This document shows positions 9,244 to 19,530 of a stretch of DNA of 64,000 nt, one piece after another; position 1 is the stretch's first letter, and every line of letters begins with the position of its first letter. The notes under the pieces are model-generated. The model had not been told where the DNA came from and ran no database searches. It saw only the letters and a list, made by a program, of their open reading frames with translations. Made by a program: the position numbers and the translations under genes. Origin of the DNA: Chitinophagaceae bacterium (GTDB taxonomy: Bacteria; Bacteroidota; Bacteroidia; Chitinophagales; Chitinophagaceae). The stretch spans positions 1 to 64,000 of the forward strand of contig CANGEW010000006.1 in assembly GCA_947452965.1 (NCBI GenBank), given 5' to 3'.

Positions 9244-12200
9244 ATGAAATACATATTGCTTTTTCCTTTTCTATTATATTTTTCGTTAAATAGTTTTGGG
9301 CAATCTTTTTCGAATAAAGGGAAAGATTTTTGGGTCGGGTATGGTTATCATGTTAGAATGGATCATTCAGCAAATAGTAATTCCAATCCAATTAATGGTC
9401 AGGATATGGTTTTATATTTTGCTACGGATCAGGTTACACACATTACGGTTTCCATTCCCGGGATTGGTTATTCTCAATCTTATGTAAGTGGCGCAACACC
9501 TGGGGTATTGACTTCTGCGCCTATTCCAAAATCCGGAACACAAGACGCAAGATTAAAAACAGAATCTCAGGCACCAGAAAACAAAGGCATTCATATTACT
9601 TCAGATTATCCAATTGTAGCCTATGCTCATATTTACAATACAAGTGTATCTGGAGCGACCATTTTATTCCCAACCAATACATTAGGTAAAACTTATTATT
9701 CAATAAATTTTAAGAATTACTCAAACGAACAAAATAGCAATGCATGGTTTTATGTAATCGCTGCTGATACAGGAATCACAACAGTAAAAATTACACCTTC
9801 TGCAGCTACCATCAATCATCCTGCAAATATTCCTTTCACAGTTAATTTAACCCAGGGTCAGGTGTTTAATGTTATGGGGCAAATGACTAACAATTCTACA
9901 AGCCCTTATATTGGAGTTGATTTAACGGGTTCAAAAATAGAGAGTATCGCATCCGGAACAGGAAACTGTAAAAGAATTGCTGTTTTTTCCGGAAGTGGAA
10001 AAATTAATATTTCCTGTTACGCCGGAGATAATTCATCTGCCGATAATTATATTGTCCAGGCTTTTCCTAAAGATGCATGGGGTAAAAAGTTCCTGACGGT
10101 TCCAACCATGAGTCTACATAACAACATTTACAGAATTTGTGTATCTGATCCTTCTACAATTGTAAACGTGAATGGAAGTCCTATATCCTCCACATTAATC
10201 AATAATTTTTACTATCAAATTGATCAAACAACGGATCCATTATTGATTGAGTCAAATCAGCCCATTACAGTAGCTCAATATATCACCACGCAAGGGGCTT
10301 GTGGAAATCCAACTTGTGATCAGCAACAAGGAAATTGTCTTAATCCCGGAGATCCGGAAGTTATTTATTTAAGTCCTGTTGAACAAAATATATCCAAAGT
10401 ATTGTGGAATGCCACCCCCAATTATAACATAACCCAACATTATTTCAATGTCGTAATTCCAAATAATGGTGTAAGTAGTTTTACATTAGATGGAGCTTCA
10501 TTAAGTGACATGTTTTTGCCTCATCCACAAGATCCTAATTATTCATATTTGTCCATGAGATTATCAAGCTCTGGAACTCATATCATTGAATCTGATTCAG
10601 GTTTCAACGCTATTGCTTATGGTTTTGGACAAGCAGAGTCGTATGGTTATAATGCAGGAACCAATATCAAAGATTTATACAATGTTCTTACTCCCATTAA
10701 TCCCAATGCCACCTCGCCAAATTTTCAAATTTGTACGGGAACACCTTTTTACTTTAAAGTATCTTTTCCATTTAAGCCTACTTCATTGTTATTTGATTTT
10801 GGCGGTTTAATTCCTACAGAAAATTATCCTACTCAAGCTTCAGTAGATTCTATTTTTGATACAACATTTATTTTAGGTGGAAAAACAATTTGGCAATATA
10901 GATTACCTCATAACATTGTTTATAATGTTTCTAATACTGCACCTGGAAATATTGTAAATATTACAGCAGGAACAACTTCAACTGATGGTTGTGGAAATTC
11001 TTTTGATAAAGAGTTTTACATTCAGATATTTGATCCACCAACTGCAGATTTTAATTGGGAAATTCATAGCGGCTGTATTACCGATTCTTTTCATTTTAAC
11101 GATCACACTTTTTATGAATCAGGGCTATCGCCTCAAAAATGGTTCTGGGATTTTGGGGATGGTAAAATTGACAGCATTTCAAATCCAGTTCATAAATATA
11201 CAAATCCAGGAACCTATTGGGTTAAATTTCACATTTTAACAAACTTGGGATGCACGAGTGACACAATAGTAAAAAAAATTATTGTGTCAAATGTACCCAT
11301 TTCAAATTATAATATTTCAACACCAGTATGCAATGGCTCACAGATTAGTTTTACCAATACATCTACAATGTCATTACCTGATACTATTAAAAAATTCTAT
11401 TGGGATTTTGGTGACAATAACAGAGATACTTTCTCATACCCCAATAATGCATTTGTTCAACATACTTTTAATACCGTCGGAAATTATATAGTTACATTAC
11501 AATTAGAGACTAATTCTGGTTGTAAAAACATCCCAAAAGCCTTCAATCTTTTTGTTGGACAACATCCCAAAAGTGGCTTTGTTAATCCTGATTTTTGTTT
11601 ATTAGATCCTTATGCACAATTTCAAGATACTTCATTATTTGACCCAAGAGATCCCATAACCAAATGGATTTGGAATTTTGATGATCGTTTGAGCGGTGTA
11701 CTTGATACTTCTTTGTTGAGAAATCCAATTCATGCCTATAGTAGTATTGGAACTAAAAATGTGCAACTTATTGTAACTACAAATAATGGATGTAAAGACA
11801 CGGTCATTCAATCTTTTTATGTTTCATCTTCCAAGCCAATCCCAGGCATTAACGTATTGAATAGTTTGCCATTGTGCACAAATGATTCAATAGTTATACA
11901 AAATACTTCAATTGTCAATTTGGGTGTTTTATACAAATCAAAAATTTTTTGGGATGATTCCAGAAATGCAAATATTATAAATATTGATAACACGCCACAA
12001 GTCGGTGAGTTGTATGCTCATTTATACCCTAATCCACATCAAATTGATTCTTTTACTATTAAATTAATTGTTTCCTCAGGAGGTTCTTGTTTAGATTCTA
12101 TATCGACAAAAATAATTCTTCATCCAAGTCCTGAAGCAAAATTTAAAATGGATAAACGTTATTCTTGTCTTGGTGATGTTTTGTCATTTACCGACTTGAG

Positions 12201-12891
12201 CTTATCTGGTACTGATGGGAGTATAAATAAATGGAAATGGTATTGGGGTAATGGTGATAGTTCGAGTTTTCAATATCCAAAATATATCTTTTCTGATTCG
12301 GGAATATTTAGAATTAAGCTTTTAAGCTATAGTACCAATGGTTGTGTTAGTAAGCCTTTTTTAGATAGTGTTTTTGTGTATCCCTATCCAATGGTAGATG
12401 CAGGCTCCGATAAGTATGTTTTAGAAGGATCGAGTGAAATGCTTGACGCAACTGTAAACGGAAATATATTGTCTTTAGAATGGAAAGATCAAATGTTTCT
12501 CAACAATGCTCATATACTTAATCCTATTTGTACACCAGTAGGAGTTGATACTGTATTTTATAAATTAAGAGTCATCGGTCTTGGTAATTGTTCTAAGGAA
12601 GATAATGTAAAAGTTGTGGTACTGAAAACTCCCTTAATTCCCAATACTTTCACACCAAACAATGATGGCTATTTTGACTTATGGGATATCAAATTTTTAG
12701 AACAGTATCAACATAGTAGAGTGCAGGTTTTTACAAGGTCAGGTCAACTAGTGTATGAATGTACGGGTCCATATAAAAAATGGGATGGCAAAAAAAATGG
12801 TGTTGATCTTCCAATGGATACCTATTATTACATTATTGAACCAGAAAGTGGCAGAAGACCCATAACTGGATATGTGACAATTGTAAGATAG
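9244..12891 (+). CDS. Large secreted PKD-domain protein with gliding motility-associated (CHU_C / T9SS type B) C-terminal domain
   Basis: 1215 aa; signal peptide; repeated PKD motifs (KWFWDFGDGKIDSISNPVHKYTNPGTYWVKF); C-terminal IPNTFTPNNDGYFDLWDIKFL...VFTRSGQLVYE...WDGKKNGVDLPMDTYYYII. Confidence 0.92.
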   Translation: MKYILLFPFLLYFSLNSFGQSFSNKGKDFWVGYGYHVRMDHSANSNSNPINGQDMVLYFATDQVTHITVSIPGIGYSQSYVSGATPGVLTSAPIPKSGTQDARLKTESQAPENKGIHITSDYPIVAYAHIYNTSVSGATILFPTNTLGKTYYSINFKNYSNEQNSNAWFYVIAADTGITTVKITPSAATINHPANIPFTVNLTQGQVFNVMGQMTNNSTSPYIGVDLTGSKIESIASGTGNCKRIAVFSGSGKINISCYAGDNSSADNYIVQAFPKDAWGKKFLTVPTMSLHNNIYRICVSDPSTIVNVNGSPISSTLINNFYYQIDQTTDPLLIESNQPITVAQYITTQGACGNPTCDQQQGNCLNPGDPEVIYLSPVEQNISKVLWNATPNYNITQHYFNVVIPNNGVSSFTLDGASLSDMFLPHPQDPNYSYLSMRLSSSGTHIIESDSGFNAIAYGFGQAESYGYNAGTNIKDLYNVLTPINPNATSPNFQICTGTPFYFKVSFPFKPTSLLFDFGGLIPTENYPTQASVDSIFDTTFILGGKTIWQYRLPHNIVYNVSNTAPGNIVNITAGTTSTDGCGNSFDKEFYIQIFDPPTADFNWEIHSGCITDSFHFNDHTFYESGLSPQKWFWDFGDGKIDSISNPVHKYTNPGTYWVKFHILTNLGCTSDTIVKKIIVSNVPISNYNISTPVCNGSQISFTNTSTMSLPDTIKKFYWDFGDNNRDTFSYPNNAFVQHTFNTVGNYIVTLQLETNSGCKNIPKAFNLFVGQHPKSGFVNPDFCLLDPYAQFQDTSLFDPRDPITKWIWNFDDRLSGVLDTSLLRNPIHAYSSIGTKNVQLIVTTNNGCKDTVIQSFYVSSSKPIPGINVLNSLPLCTNDSIVIQNTSIVNLGVLYKSKIFWDDSRNANIINIDNTPQVGELYAHLYPNPHQIDSFTIKLIVSSGGSCLDSISTKIILHPSPEAKFKMDKRYSCLGDVLSFTDLSLSGTDGSINKWKWYWGNGDSSSFQYPKYIFSDSGIFRIKLLSYSTNGCVSKPFLDSVFVYPYPMVDAGSDKYVLEGSSEMLDATVNGNILSLEWKDQMFLNNAHILNPICTPVGVDTVFYKLRVIGLGNCSKEDNVKVVVLKTPLIPNTFTPNNDGYFDLWDIKFLEQYQHSRVQVFTRSGQLVYECTGPYKKWDGKKNGVDLPMDTYYYIIEPESGRRPITGYVTIVR

Positions 12892-12908
12892 TTTTATAAA
12901 AATTCGTA

Positions 12909-13919
12909 ATGAAAAAATTAATTTGTTTTTTATTTATTGTTTTGCTGTCTAAGACGAGTTTTTCTCAATTGAAGCCTAGTTATGATCAATATATTTTAAA
13001 TAATTACCTTTTAAATCCTGCAGTTACAGGAATTGAGAATTATACAGATGTGAAATCATCTTTTAGGAATCAGTGGGTGGGTATTCAAGGCGCACCTGTT
13101 ACGTATTCATTTTCTATACACACGCCTATAGGTAAGGCAGATACAAGAATTACTCCAACGTCGTTTCATTTGGTTGGGTATGATCCGATTAATGACTATA
13201 ATGTGGAAAATAACACTATAATTGAGCCATATCATGGGGTAGGGCTCTCTTTTATTAATGATAAAGCTGGTTATATTAACAGATGGACATTGTCAGCTTC
13301 CTATGCGTATCATACGCCCATAACATCTAATACAATATTATCTGGTGGAATAAACCTAGGATTGTCCAGAATAGATTTGGATAGAGGTAAAATTAATTTA
13401 GGAGACCCTAATCAATACGATCCTTCCATTGGATATAATTTTGACGAGCTAACTAAGTTCAAATTCGAATCAGGTGTTGGTTTATGGCTACATAATACTA
13501 AATATTATATTGGATTATCTGCTTTAAATATTGTTTTAGGTGCCAATAAATTCACCAATTTTAATAGTTATGGTAATCCGTTCACTCCCAATTTTTTCTT
13601 TACAACGGGTTATAGGCATTATTTTAAAAATGATTTATCTATTACTCCATCACTAATGTTTCAGTATCAAAAAGATGGGTTAACAGATACTCATCTTTCA
13701 TGCAAATTGCAATACCTTGATAAGATTTGGATTGGGGGCTCGTATAAAATTTCAAACTTAATAAATGCTTATTCAGGTCTTGTAGGATTAAATATTTCCA
13801 AAGCTTTTCAAATTAGTTATTCTTATGAAATTGCAGCAGAATCAAGACTGTCTTCATACACAAATAACACCCATGAAATATTACTAGGATTTATTCTTGG
13901 CAATTATTCAAAATATTAG
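12909..13919 (+). CDS. Type IX secretion system membrane protein, PorP/SprF family
   Basis: LKPSYDQYILNNYLLNPAVTGIENYTDVKSSFRNQWVGIQGAPVTYSFSIHTPIG is the PorP/SprF N-terminal signature; directly after a CHU_C protein. Confidence 0.93.
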   Translation: MKKLICFLFIVLLSKTSFSQLKPSYDQYILNNYLLNPAVTGIENYTDVKSSFRNQWVGIQGAPVTYSFSIHTPIGKADTRITPTSFHLVGYDPINDYNVENNTIIEPYHGVGLSFINDKAGYINRWTLSASYAYHTPITSNTILSGGINLGLSRIDLDRGKINLGDPNQYDPSIGYNFDELTKFKFESGVGLWLHNTKYYIGLSALNIVLGANKFTNFNSYGNPFTPNFFFTTGYRHYFKNDLSITPSLMFQYQKDGLTDTHLSCKLQYLDKIWIGGSYKISNLINAYSGLVGLNISKAFQISYSYEIAAESRLSSYTNNTHEILLGFILGNYSKY

Positions 13920-13986
13920 TGATCTCATATTGATCATAAATTGTATGCTGTTGAATAATTCTTAAATTACAGTATTATTCAAACTC

Positions 13987-16900
13987 TTGAAATATTTATT
14001 TGTATATTATTTGTTATCTCTAGCTATAATTGCGAGGCCTTCTTTTGCCCAAGATTTTAATAGCCTTCAGTCTAATTTCCGAACAAAGAAAATCTCTACA
14101 AAAAACAAAACCGTTTATATTGATACGTTAAGCGTAATTCCTAATTCTTTTGTAATCAATGGACTTTCCGATAGGTTATACTCATTCAACCCTGTAAATT
14201 CATTATTGATATGGAATGACATTCCATTGACGGATTCAGTTACAATTACTTATAGGGTTTTTTCAATTAAATTAAATAGCGTAAGTAATCATTTGAAATT
14301 TGATGAAGTAAAAGATGATTTTTTATACAGAAAAAAATCTCAAGAAGATTCATATAATAATCCTTTGATTGATTTTGGTACTCTAAAAACAACTGGAAGC
14401 ATTGGCAGGTCGATAATTTTAGGTACGAATCAGGATGCTGTTGTAAACTCTAGCATGAATTTGCAACTAACAGGCTATTTGACTGATAGTCTTGAATTGA
14501 CGGCTGTTTTAAACGACAACAATACTCCTGTTCAACCTGATGGTAATACACAAAGCCTAAGTGATTTTGATAAAATTTTTATTGAATTAAAAAAAAGATC
14601 ATGGAAATTACAATTGGGTGATATCGATTTGCAACAAAAGAATTTGTCTTACATGCAATTTTCCAAAAGATTACAAGGCATTTCTTTTAATACTGACAAT
14701 ATAATAAGTAAACATATCAGCAACAATGCAATCATTTGTGGAGCAATTTCAAAAGGTAAATACACTAAAAATCTCATTAAACAAATTGATGGGAATCAAG
14801 GCCCATATAAATTACAAGGTGCAAATAACGAGTTGTATTTTATAGTCCTTTCCGGATCTGAGAAGGTATATATAGATGGAGAACTGTTGCAACGTGGCCA
14901 GGATCAAGATTATACGATAGATTACAATACAGCTGAGATTACATTCACATCCAAAAGGATTATTTCAAAAGACTTTCGTATACAAGTTGAGTTTGAATAT
15001 TCTGATCGTAGTTATTTAAACACGCAATTGTATTTTAATGATGATATAAATTTTCATGATAAATTATCAATTAACATTGGCACATTTGTAAATTATGATG
15101 ATAAAAACGCTACAATTGATTTAAAACTTGATGATCGACAAAAAAAATTCTTGAGTGATATAGGTGATAGTATTCAAAATGCCTATATAACAAATGCTAG
15201 CATAGATACATTAACTACAGGAAAATTTTTATATAAAAAACAAGATACGGTTGTTCTAAATCAATTATATAATATATTCATTCAGTCCAATAACAAAAAT
15301 GATACTCTTTACAATGTTTCTTTCAGTTATGTTGGAAATGGAAATGGTAATTATATTCAAAAAAATAGTTCCGTAAATGGAAAAATATTTGAATGGGTGG
15401 CTCCTGGCAATAACAATGAAAAAAATGGAGAATGGGAGCCTATATCTTTTATAACAACCCCCAAAAAACAACAAGTATATACAATCGCTGCAAAATATTT
15501 AATGAATAAGCATACTGCATTTCTTTCAGAGTTTGCATTAAGTGATTACGATAAAAATCTTTTTGCAAGTAAAGACAAGTCTGATAATCAAGGTATCGCA
15601 GAGAAATTTACTTTAAAGAAAAAAAGTCCCAATTTTAAATTTCTAAAAAACGAACATAGACTTGAATCAAGCTGCTCTTATGAATATATTTCTAAAACAT
15701 TTCAACCCATTGAACGATTAAATAGTATTGAATTTTATAGAGATTGGAATTTAAATTATAATCCTTCACGTTCAAATGAGAATACAATTGCAGCTATGGT
15801 TCAACTTATTGGAGAAAAAGAAGGGTTTGTCAAATATGAATTAACTAAATACCATAGAGATGAAGGATTTGACGGCATCAAACATTCTATTTCTCAAAAA
15901 TCAATTTATAAATCATGGTTGTTTGCCAACTCAATTGATATAACTAATACAAGTAGTGCATATAGTAACGGTTATTTCTTTAGGCCTTCTTTTGAATGTA
16001 ATAGAGTTTTTAAGAAATTAAATTTTATAATGATTGGGGCGCGTTATCATAGAGACATGAACGAACTATATATTAACCACTCAACTCAATTAAGTTATCA
16101 AAGTTTTGCTTTTGATAATATTGATTTTTTTTTCAAAACAGACCAACAAAAATTTAATAAGCTTAATTTGTCTTACAGCGCCAGAGTAAATTATCTTCCT
16201 TATGTAGATAAATTGGTAAAATCTGACAATAGTCAAACCTATACTTTGAATTTTGAAATTTTATCAAATGAAAATCATCAAATTAAAAGTATTACTAGTT
16301 ATAGAAGACTGCAGAATTTACAGAAAAAATTATCAATTCAAAATGATGAAGAATCCATATTAGGTAGGTTTGAGTACAATTTCAATTTGTTGGAAGGCTT
16401 TATTAATGGAAATTTTGTATATGAATCAGGAGGCGGTCAAGATCAAAAAAGACAATATAATTATATAGAAGTACCTAGTGGTCAAGGTGTATATGATTGG
16501 AATGATTATAATGGTAATGGTGTACAAGAGTTAAATGAATTCGAATTGGCAGTGTTTCAGGATCAAAAAAAATACATCAGAGTCTATTCTCCAACGAATG
16601 AATATATCAAAACGAATAATTTGCAATTGAATTACGCCTTAGATATTAAACCTTCTTACATAATAAAAAACAACTCAAAAAGATTTCTCAAAATAATTAG
16701 AAATACATCTATGATGAGTATGTTGCAATATGCCAGAAATGAAATCGCAAATAATAATATACTCGCCAATCCTTTCAGTTTTAATAGTAGCGATTCTAGT
16801 TTGGTTTCTGTAAATGCAAGCTTTTCTAATATTATCTATTATAACAGAAACGACCCTCAATGGAGCTTTGATATTACACATACTCAAATTTTTTTGAAGA

Positions 16901-17469
16901 GTTTTTTAAGTTATGGGATGGAGGAAAAAAAAGTTATGAATTTTACAAGCAAATTCAGGTTTAGTATTATAAAACAATTGGTTTCTAATATTACTTATCG
17001 AAATAATTCGATTGTTTTAAGTAATACAGGTGACAATTTTTCAAATAGAAACTATTATATAAAAGAAAATGTTTTTGAACCCAATATTACCTATCTATAT
17101 CATAATAAATTTAGAATGTCTATGTCTTATATTTATGCAGAAAAAAGAAACGTCGTCGATTTGATGGAAAAATCAGAATCGAATTCTTTTGTCAGTGATT
17201 TTAAGTATAGTGTTTTTTCCAATACATCTCTAAACCTGAAATTCACTTTAAATAAAACTACTTTTGTTTCAACTAATTCAAATATAAATAGCTCCATTGC
17301 ATACGCATTATTAAACGGATTGGTTCCTGGTCAAAATGCTTTATGGTCAATTGATTTTACACAAAGACTTTACAATAACATAGAAATTAATTTACTATAT
17401 GAAGGTAGGAAACCCGGATTAGGAGAAACCGTAAATACTGGCAGAGCAACTATTCGGGCTATTTTTTAA
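13987..17469 (+). CDS. Large secreted/outer-membrane protein of uncertain family, possibly SprA-like beta-barrel (TTG start)
   Basis: 1160 aa; signal peptide ending SFAQ; segment NSSMNLQLTGYLTDSLELTAVLNDNNTPVQPDGNTQSLSDFDKIFIELKKRSWKLQLGDIDL is reminiscent of SprA/Sov proteins; beta-strand-rich C-terminal half. Confidence 0.6.
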   Translation: MKYLFVYYLLSLAIIARPSFAQDFNSLQSNFRTKKISTKNKTVYIDTLSVIPNSFVINGLSDRLYSFNPVNSLLIWNDIPLTDSVTITYRVFSIKLNSVSNHLKFDEVKDDFLYRKKSQEDSYNNPLIDFGTLKTTGSIGRSIILGTNQDAVVNSSMNLQLTGYLTDSLELTAVLNDNNTPVQPDGNTQSLSDFDKIFIELKKRSWKLQLGDIDLQQKNLSYMQFSKRLQGISFNTDNIISKHISNNAIICGAISKGKYTKNLIKQIDGNQGPYKLQGANNELYFIVLSGSEKVYIDGELLQRGQDQDYTIDYNTAEITFTSKRIISKDFRIQVEFEYSDRSYLNTQLYFNDDINFHDKLSINIGTFVNYDDKNATIDLKLDDRQKKFLSDIGDSIQNAYITNASIDTLTTGKFLYKKQDTVVLNQLYNIFIQSNNKNDTLYNVSFSYVGNGNGNYIQKNSSVNGKIFEWVAPGNNNEKNGEWEPISFITTPKKQQVYTIAAKYLMNKHTAFLSEFALSDYDKNLFASKDKSDNQGIAEKFTLKKKSPNFKFLKNEHRLESSCSYEYISKTFQPIERLNSIEFYRDWNLNYNPSRSNENTIAAMVQLIGEKEGFVKYELTKYHRDEGFDGIKHSISQKSIYKSWLFANSIDITNTSSAYSNGYFFRPSFECNRVFKKLNFIMIGARYHRDMNELYINHSTQLSYQSFAFDNIDFFFKTDQQKFNKLNLSYSARVNYLPYVDKLVKSDNSQTYTLNFEILSNENHQIKSITSYRRLQNLQKKLSIQNDEESILGRFEYNFNLLEGFINGNFVYESGGGQDQKRQYNYIEVPSGQGVYDWNDYNGNGVQELNEFELAVFQDQKKYIRVYSPTNEYIKTNNLQLNYALDIKPSYIIKNNSKRFLKIIRNTSMMSMLQYARNEIANNNILANPFSFNSSDSSLVSVNASFSNIIYYNRNDPQWSFDITHTQIFLKSFLSYGMEEKKVMNFTSKFRFSIIKQLVSNITYRNNSIVLSNTGDNFSNRNYYIKENVFEPNITYLYHNKFRMSMSYIYAEKRNVVDLMEKSESNSFVSDFKYSVFSNTSLNLKFTLNKTTFVSTNSNINSSIAYALLNGLVPGQNALWSIDFTQRLYNNIEINLLYEGRKPGLGETVNTGRATIRAIF

Positions 17470-17510
17470 TTATTATATTCTTCCATTGTTTATCTTTACT
17501 TTTTTGAAAT

Positions 17511-18515
17511 ATGTCTTTTGATAAAATAATACAATCGTGGAAGAAAAAATCTTTTCAACCAGTTTATTGGTTTGAGGGTGATGAAAGTTATTTCATTGAT
17601 CTTTTAGTGCAAGAAGCTGAAAATAATATTCTTTCTTCTGATGAAGCTGCATTCAACTTAACCACTTTTTATGGAAAAGATGCTGATTGGGCTGCTGTCA
17701 TGAATGCTTGTAAACGTCATCCTATGTTTTCAGAACGTCAAGTGGTTCTTTTGAAAGAAGCCCAATTGATGAACAATATTGACAAATTAGAATCTTATAT
17801 AGAATCTCCATTATCCTCTACCATATTTATTGTAGCTTACAAGGGTAAAACATACGACAAAAGAACTAAGCTATATAAACTGCTGGAAAAAAAGGCAACT
17901 ATTTTTCAGTCTCAAAAATTAAAAGAAGGTAAAATTCAAGAATGGATTATTGAACATGTTACCTCTATTGGTTGTAAAATTACGCCCAAATCTGCTAGTT
18001 TATTAGAAGAGCATATAGGTTCAGATATAAGTAGAATTGTAAATGAGATAGATAAATTACGGATCAATTTAAAAGATACTAATATTATCGATGAAAACTC
18101 AATTGAGCTATTCATTGGAATAAGTAAAGAATACAATGCTTTTGAATTACAGGCCGCTATAGCCCAAAAAAATCTTCTGCAAGCTATCAAAATCATTAAT
18201 TATTTTGAATCCAATCCCAAAGCATCTCCTATACAAATGGTATTGCCTGCAATTTATGGTTTCATGAGTCGTGTATATTCGGCATACGGACTACCCAACA
18301 AATCTGATGCTAGTCTAAAACCATTATTTTATTTTAATCCTGTTGCTTTACAGCAAGGGCACGCGGCTATGAAAAACTATGGTTATCAAGGTATAGAAAA
18401 AATAATATTATTACTTCATCATTACAGTATAAAGGGAGTGGGGGTAGGTGACGACGGAACAAGCAGTGCAAAGCTTTTAAAAGAAATGGTCGCCAAAATA
18501 ATTATGGAGTGTTAG
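17511..18515 (+). CDS. holA: DNA polymerase III subunit delta
   Basis: N-terminal PVYWFEGDESYFIDLLVQEAENNILSSDEAAFNLTTFYGKD and overall HolA organisation. Confidence 0.92.
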   Translation: MSFDKIIQSWKKKSFQPVYWFEGDESYFIDLLVQEAENNILSSDEAAFNLTTFYGKDADWAAVMNACKRHPMFSERQVVLLKEAQLMNNIDKLESYIESPLSSTIFIVAYKGKTYDKRTKLYKLLEKKATIFQSQKLKEGKIQEWIIEHVTSIGCKITPKSASLLEEHIGSDISRIVNEIDKLRINLKDTNIIDENSIELFIGISKEYNAFELQAAIAQKNLLQAIKIINYFESNPKASPIQMVLPAIYGFMSRVYSAYGLPNKSDASLKPLFYFNPVALQQGHAAMKNYGYQGIEKIILLLHHYSIKGVGVGDDGTSSAKLLKEMVAKIIMEC

Positions 18516-19446
18516 ACGTAAAATAAGCAACACTCATTTCTTTGTCTTTTGTCAATTGTTTTTTAAGTTCATCTAAGTTTGCAAATTTTTTTTCATCTCT
18601 CAACTTTTTTATCACATAAATAGTAACGCTTGCGTCATAAATTTCCTCATTAAAGTCAAACAAATGAGTTTCTATGATTCTATTTGTTCCATCTATAGTT
18701 GGTCGAAATCCTATATTCATCATTCCTTGAACTAAATGTTCCTTTCCTCCAATGGCACATTCTATAATGTACACTCCATCTGCAGGTATGAGTTTATTGT
18801 AATATTCAAATTCAATATTGGCTGTTGGAAATTGAATAGTCCTGCCTAATTGATTGCCCTTTACTACTTTTCCTGAAAAATGATATTCATATCCAAGTAA
18901 TTCATTGGCGGAACTAATATCTCCTTCAAGTATCAATTTCCTAATCGCAGTACTGCTGATGGTGTTATTCGTAAGTGTTTTTTCTGGAATTTCAATTAGC
19001 TCAAAATGATGTTCAATAGATTGGATTTTTAATAAAGAAAAATCACCAAGTCTGTCTTTTCCAAACCTATGATCATATCCAATAATGATTTTTTGTGGAT
19101 GAAAATTTTTTATTAAAAACTCTTTTATATAATTGTCTGCACTCATTTCAGAGAATTCCTTTGTAAACGGTATAACTACCAGGTGTTCAATCCCCAGTTT
19201 TGATAATAATGTCGCTTTTTCTTCCAAAGAAGTTAGTTGAGAAATTGCAACATCATTTGTTTTGATTATTTCTCTTGGGTGAGGGTGAAAAGTAATTACA
19301 ACGGGAGTGCCCTCAATTTTTCTTGCCTCTGAAACCAATTGAAGTAATATTTCCTGATGACCCTTATGTACTCCGTCAAAAGTACCAATAGTAATCACAG
19401 CTTTCTCAAAAGCCGGTAAATCATATATATTCTGATGTAGCTTCAT
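18502..19446 (-). CDS. ribF: Bifunctional riboflavin kinase / FAD synthetase
   Basis: ITIGTFDGVHKGHQ nucleotidyltransferase motif; flavokinase GRTIQFPTANI; start taken at MKLHQ rather than the ORF-track MFI. Confidence 0.96.
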   Translation of the reverse strand: MKLHQNIYDLPAFEKAVITIGTFDGVHKGHQEILLQLVSEARKIEGTPVVITFHPHPREIIKTNDVAISQLTSLEEKATLLSKLGIEHLVVIPFTKEFSEMSADNYIKEFLIKNFHPQKIIIGYDHRFGKDRLGDFSLLKIQSIEHHFELIEIPEKTLTNNTISSTAIRKLILEGDISSANELLGYEYHFSGKVVKGNQLGRTIQFPTANIEFEYYNKLIPADGVYIIECAIGGKEHLVQGMMNIGFRPTIDGTNRIIETHLFDFNEEIYDASVTIYVIKKLRDEKKFANLDELKKQLTKDKEMSVAYFTSNTP

Positions 19447-19460
19447 TATAAACAATGGTG

Positions 19461-19468
19461 CAAAACTA
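19461..19468 (-). promoter_or_regulatory. Putative -7 box (TAGTTTTG) of ribF
   Basis: caaaacta on the + strand = TAGTTTTG on the - strand, just upstream of the ribF start. Confidence 0.4.
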
Positions 19469-19505
19469 ATTCATTCGTAACAAATGAAATCTCAAATTTC
19501 ACTTA

Positions 19506-19513
19506 TAGATTTG
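19506..19513 (+). promoter_or_regulatory. Putative -7 box (TAGATTTG) of purM
   Basis: Matches TAnnTTTG, 17 nt before the ATG. Confidence 0.4.
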
Positions 19514-19530
19514 CATTTCATAAGAATCAA

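Noticed and set aside
11041-12400. Repeated FGDG/WDFGDN motifs as DNA repeats
   Set aside because: These are diverged PKD protein domains, not nucleotide-level repeats
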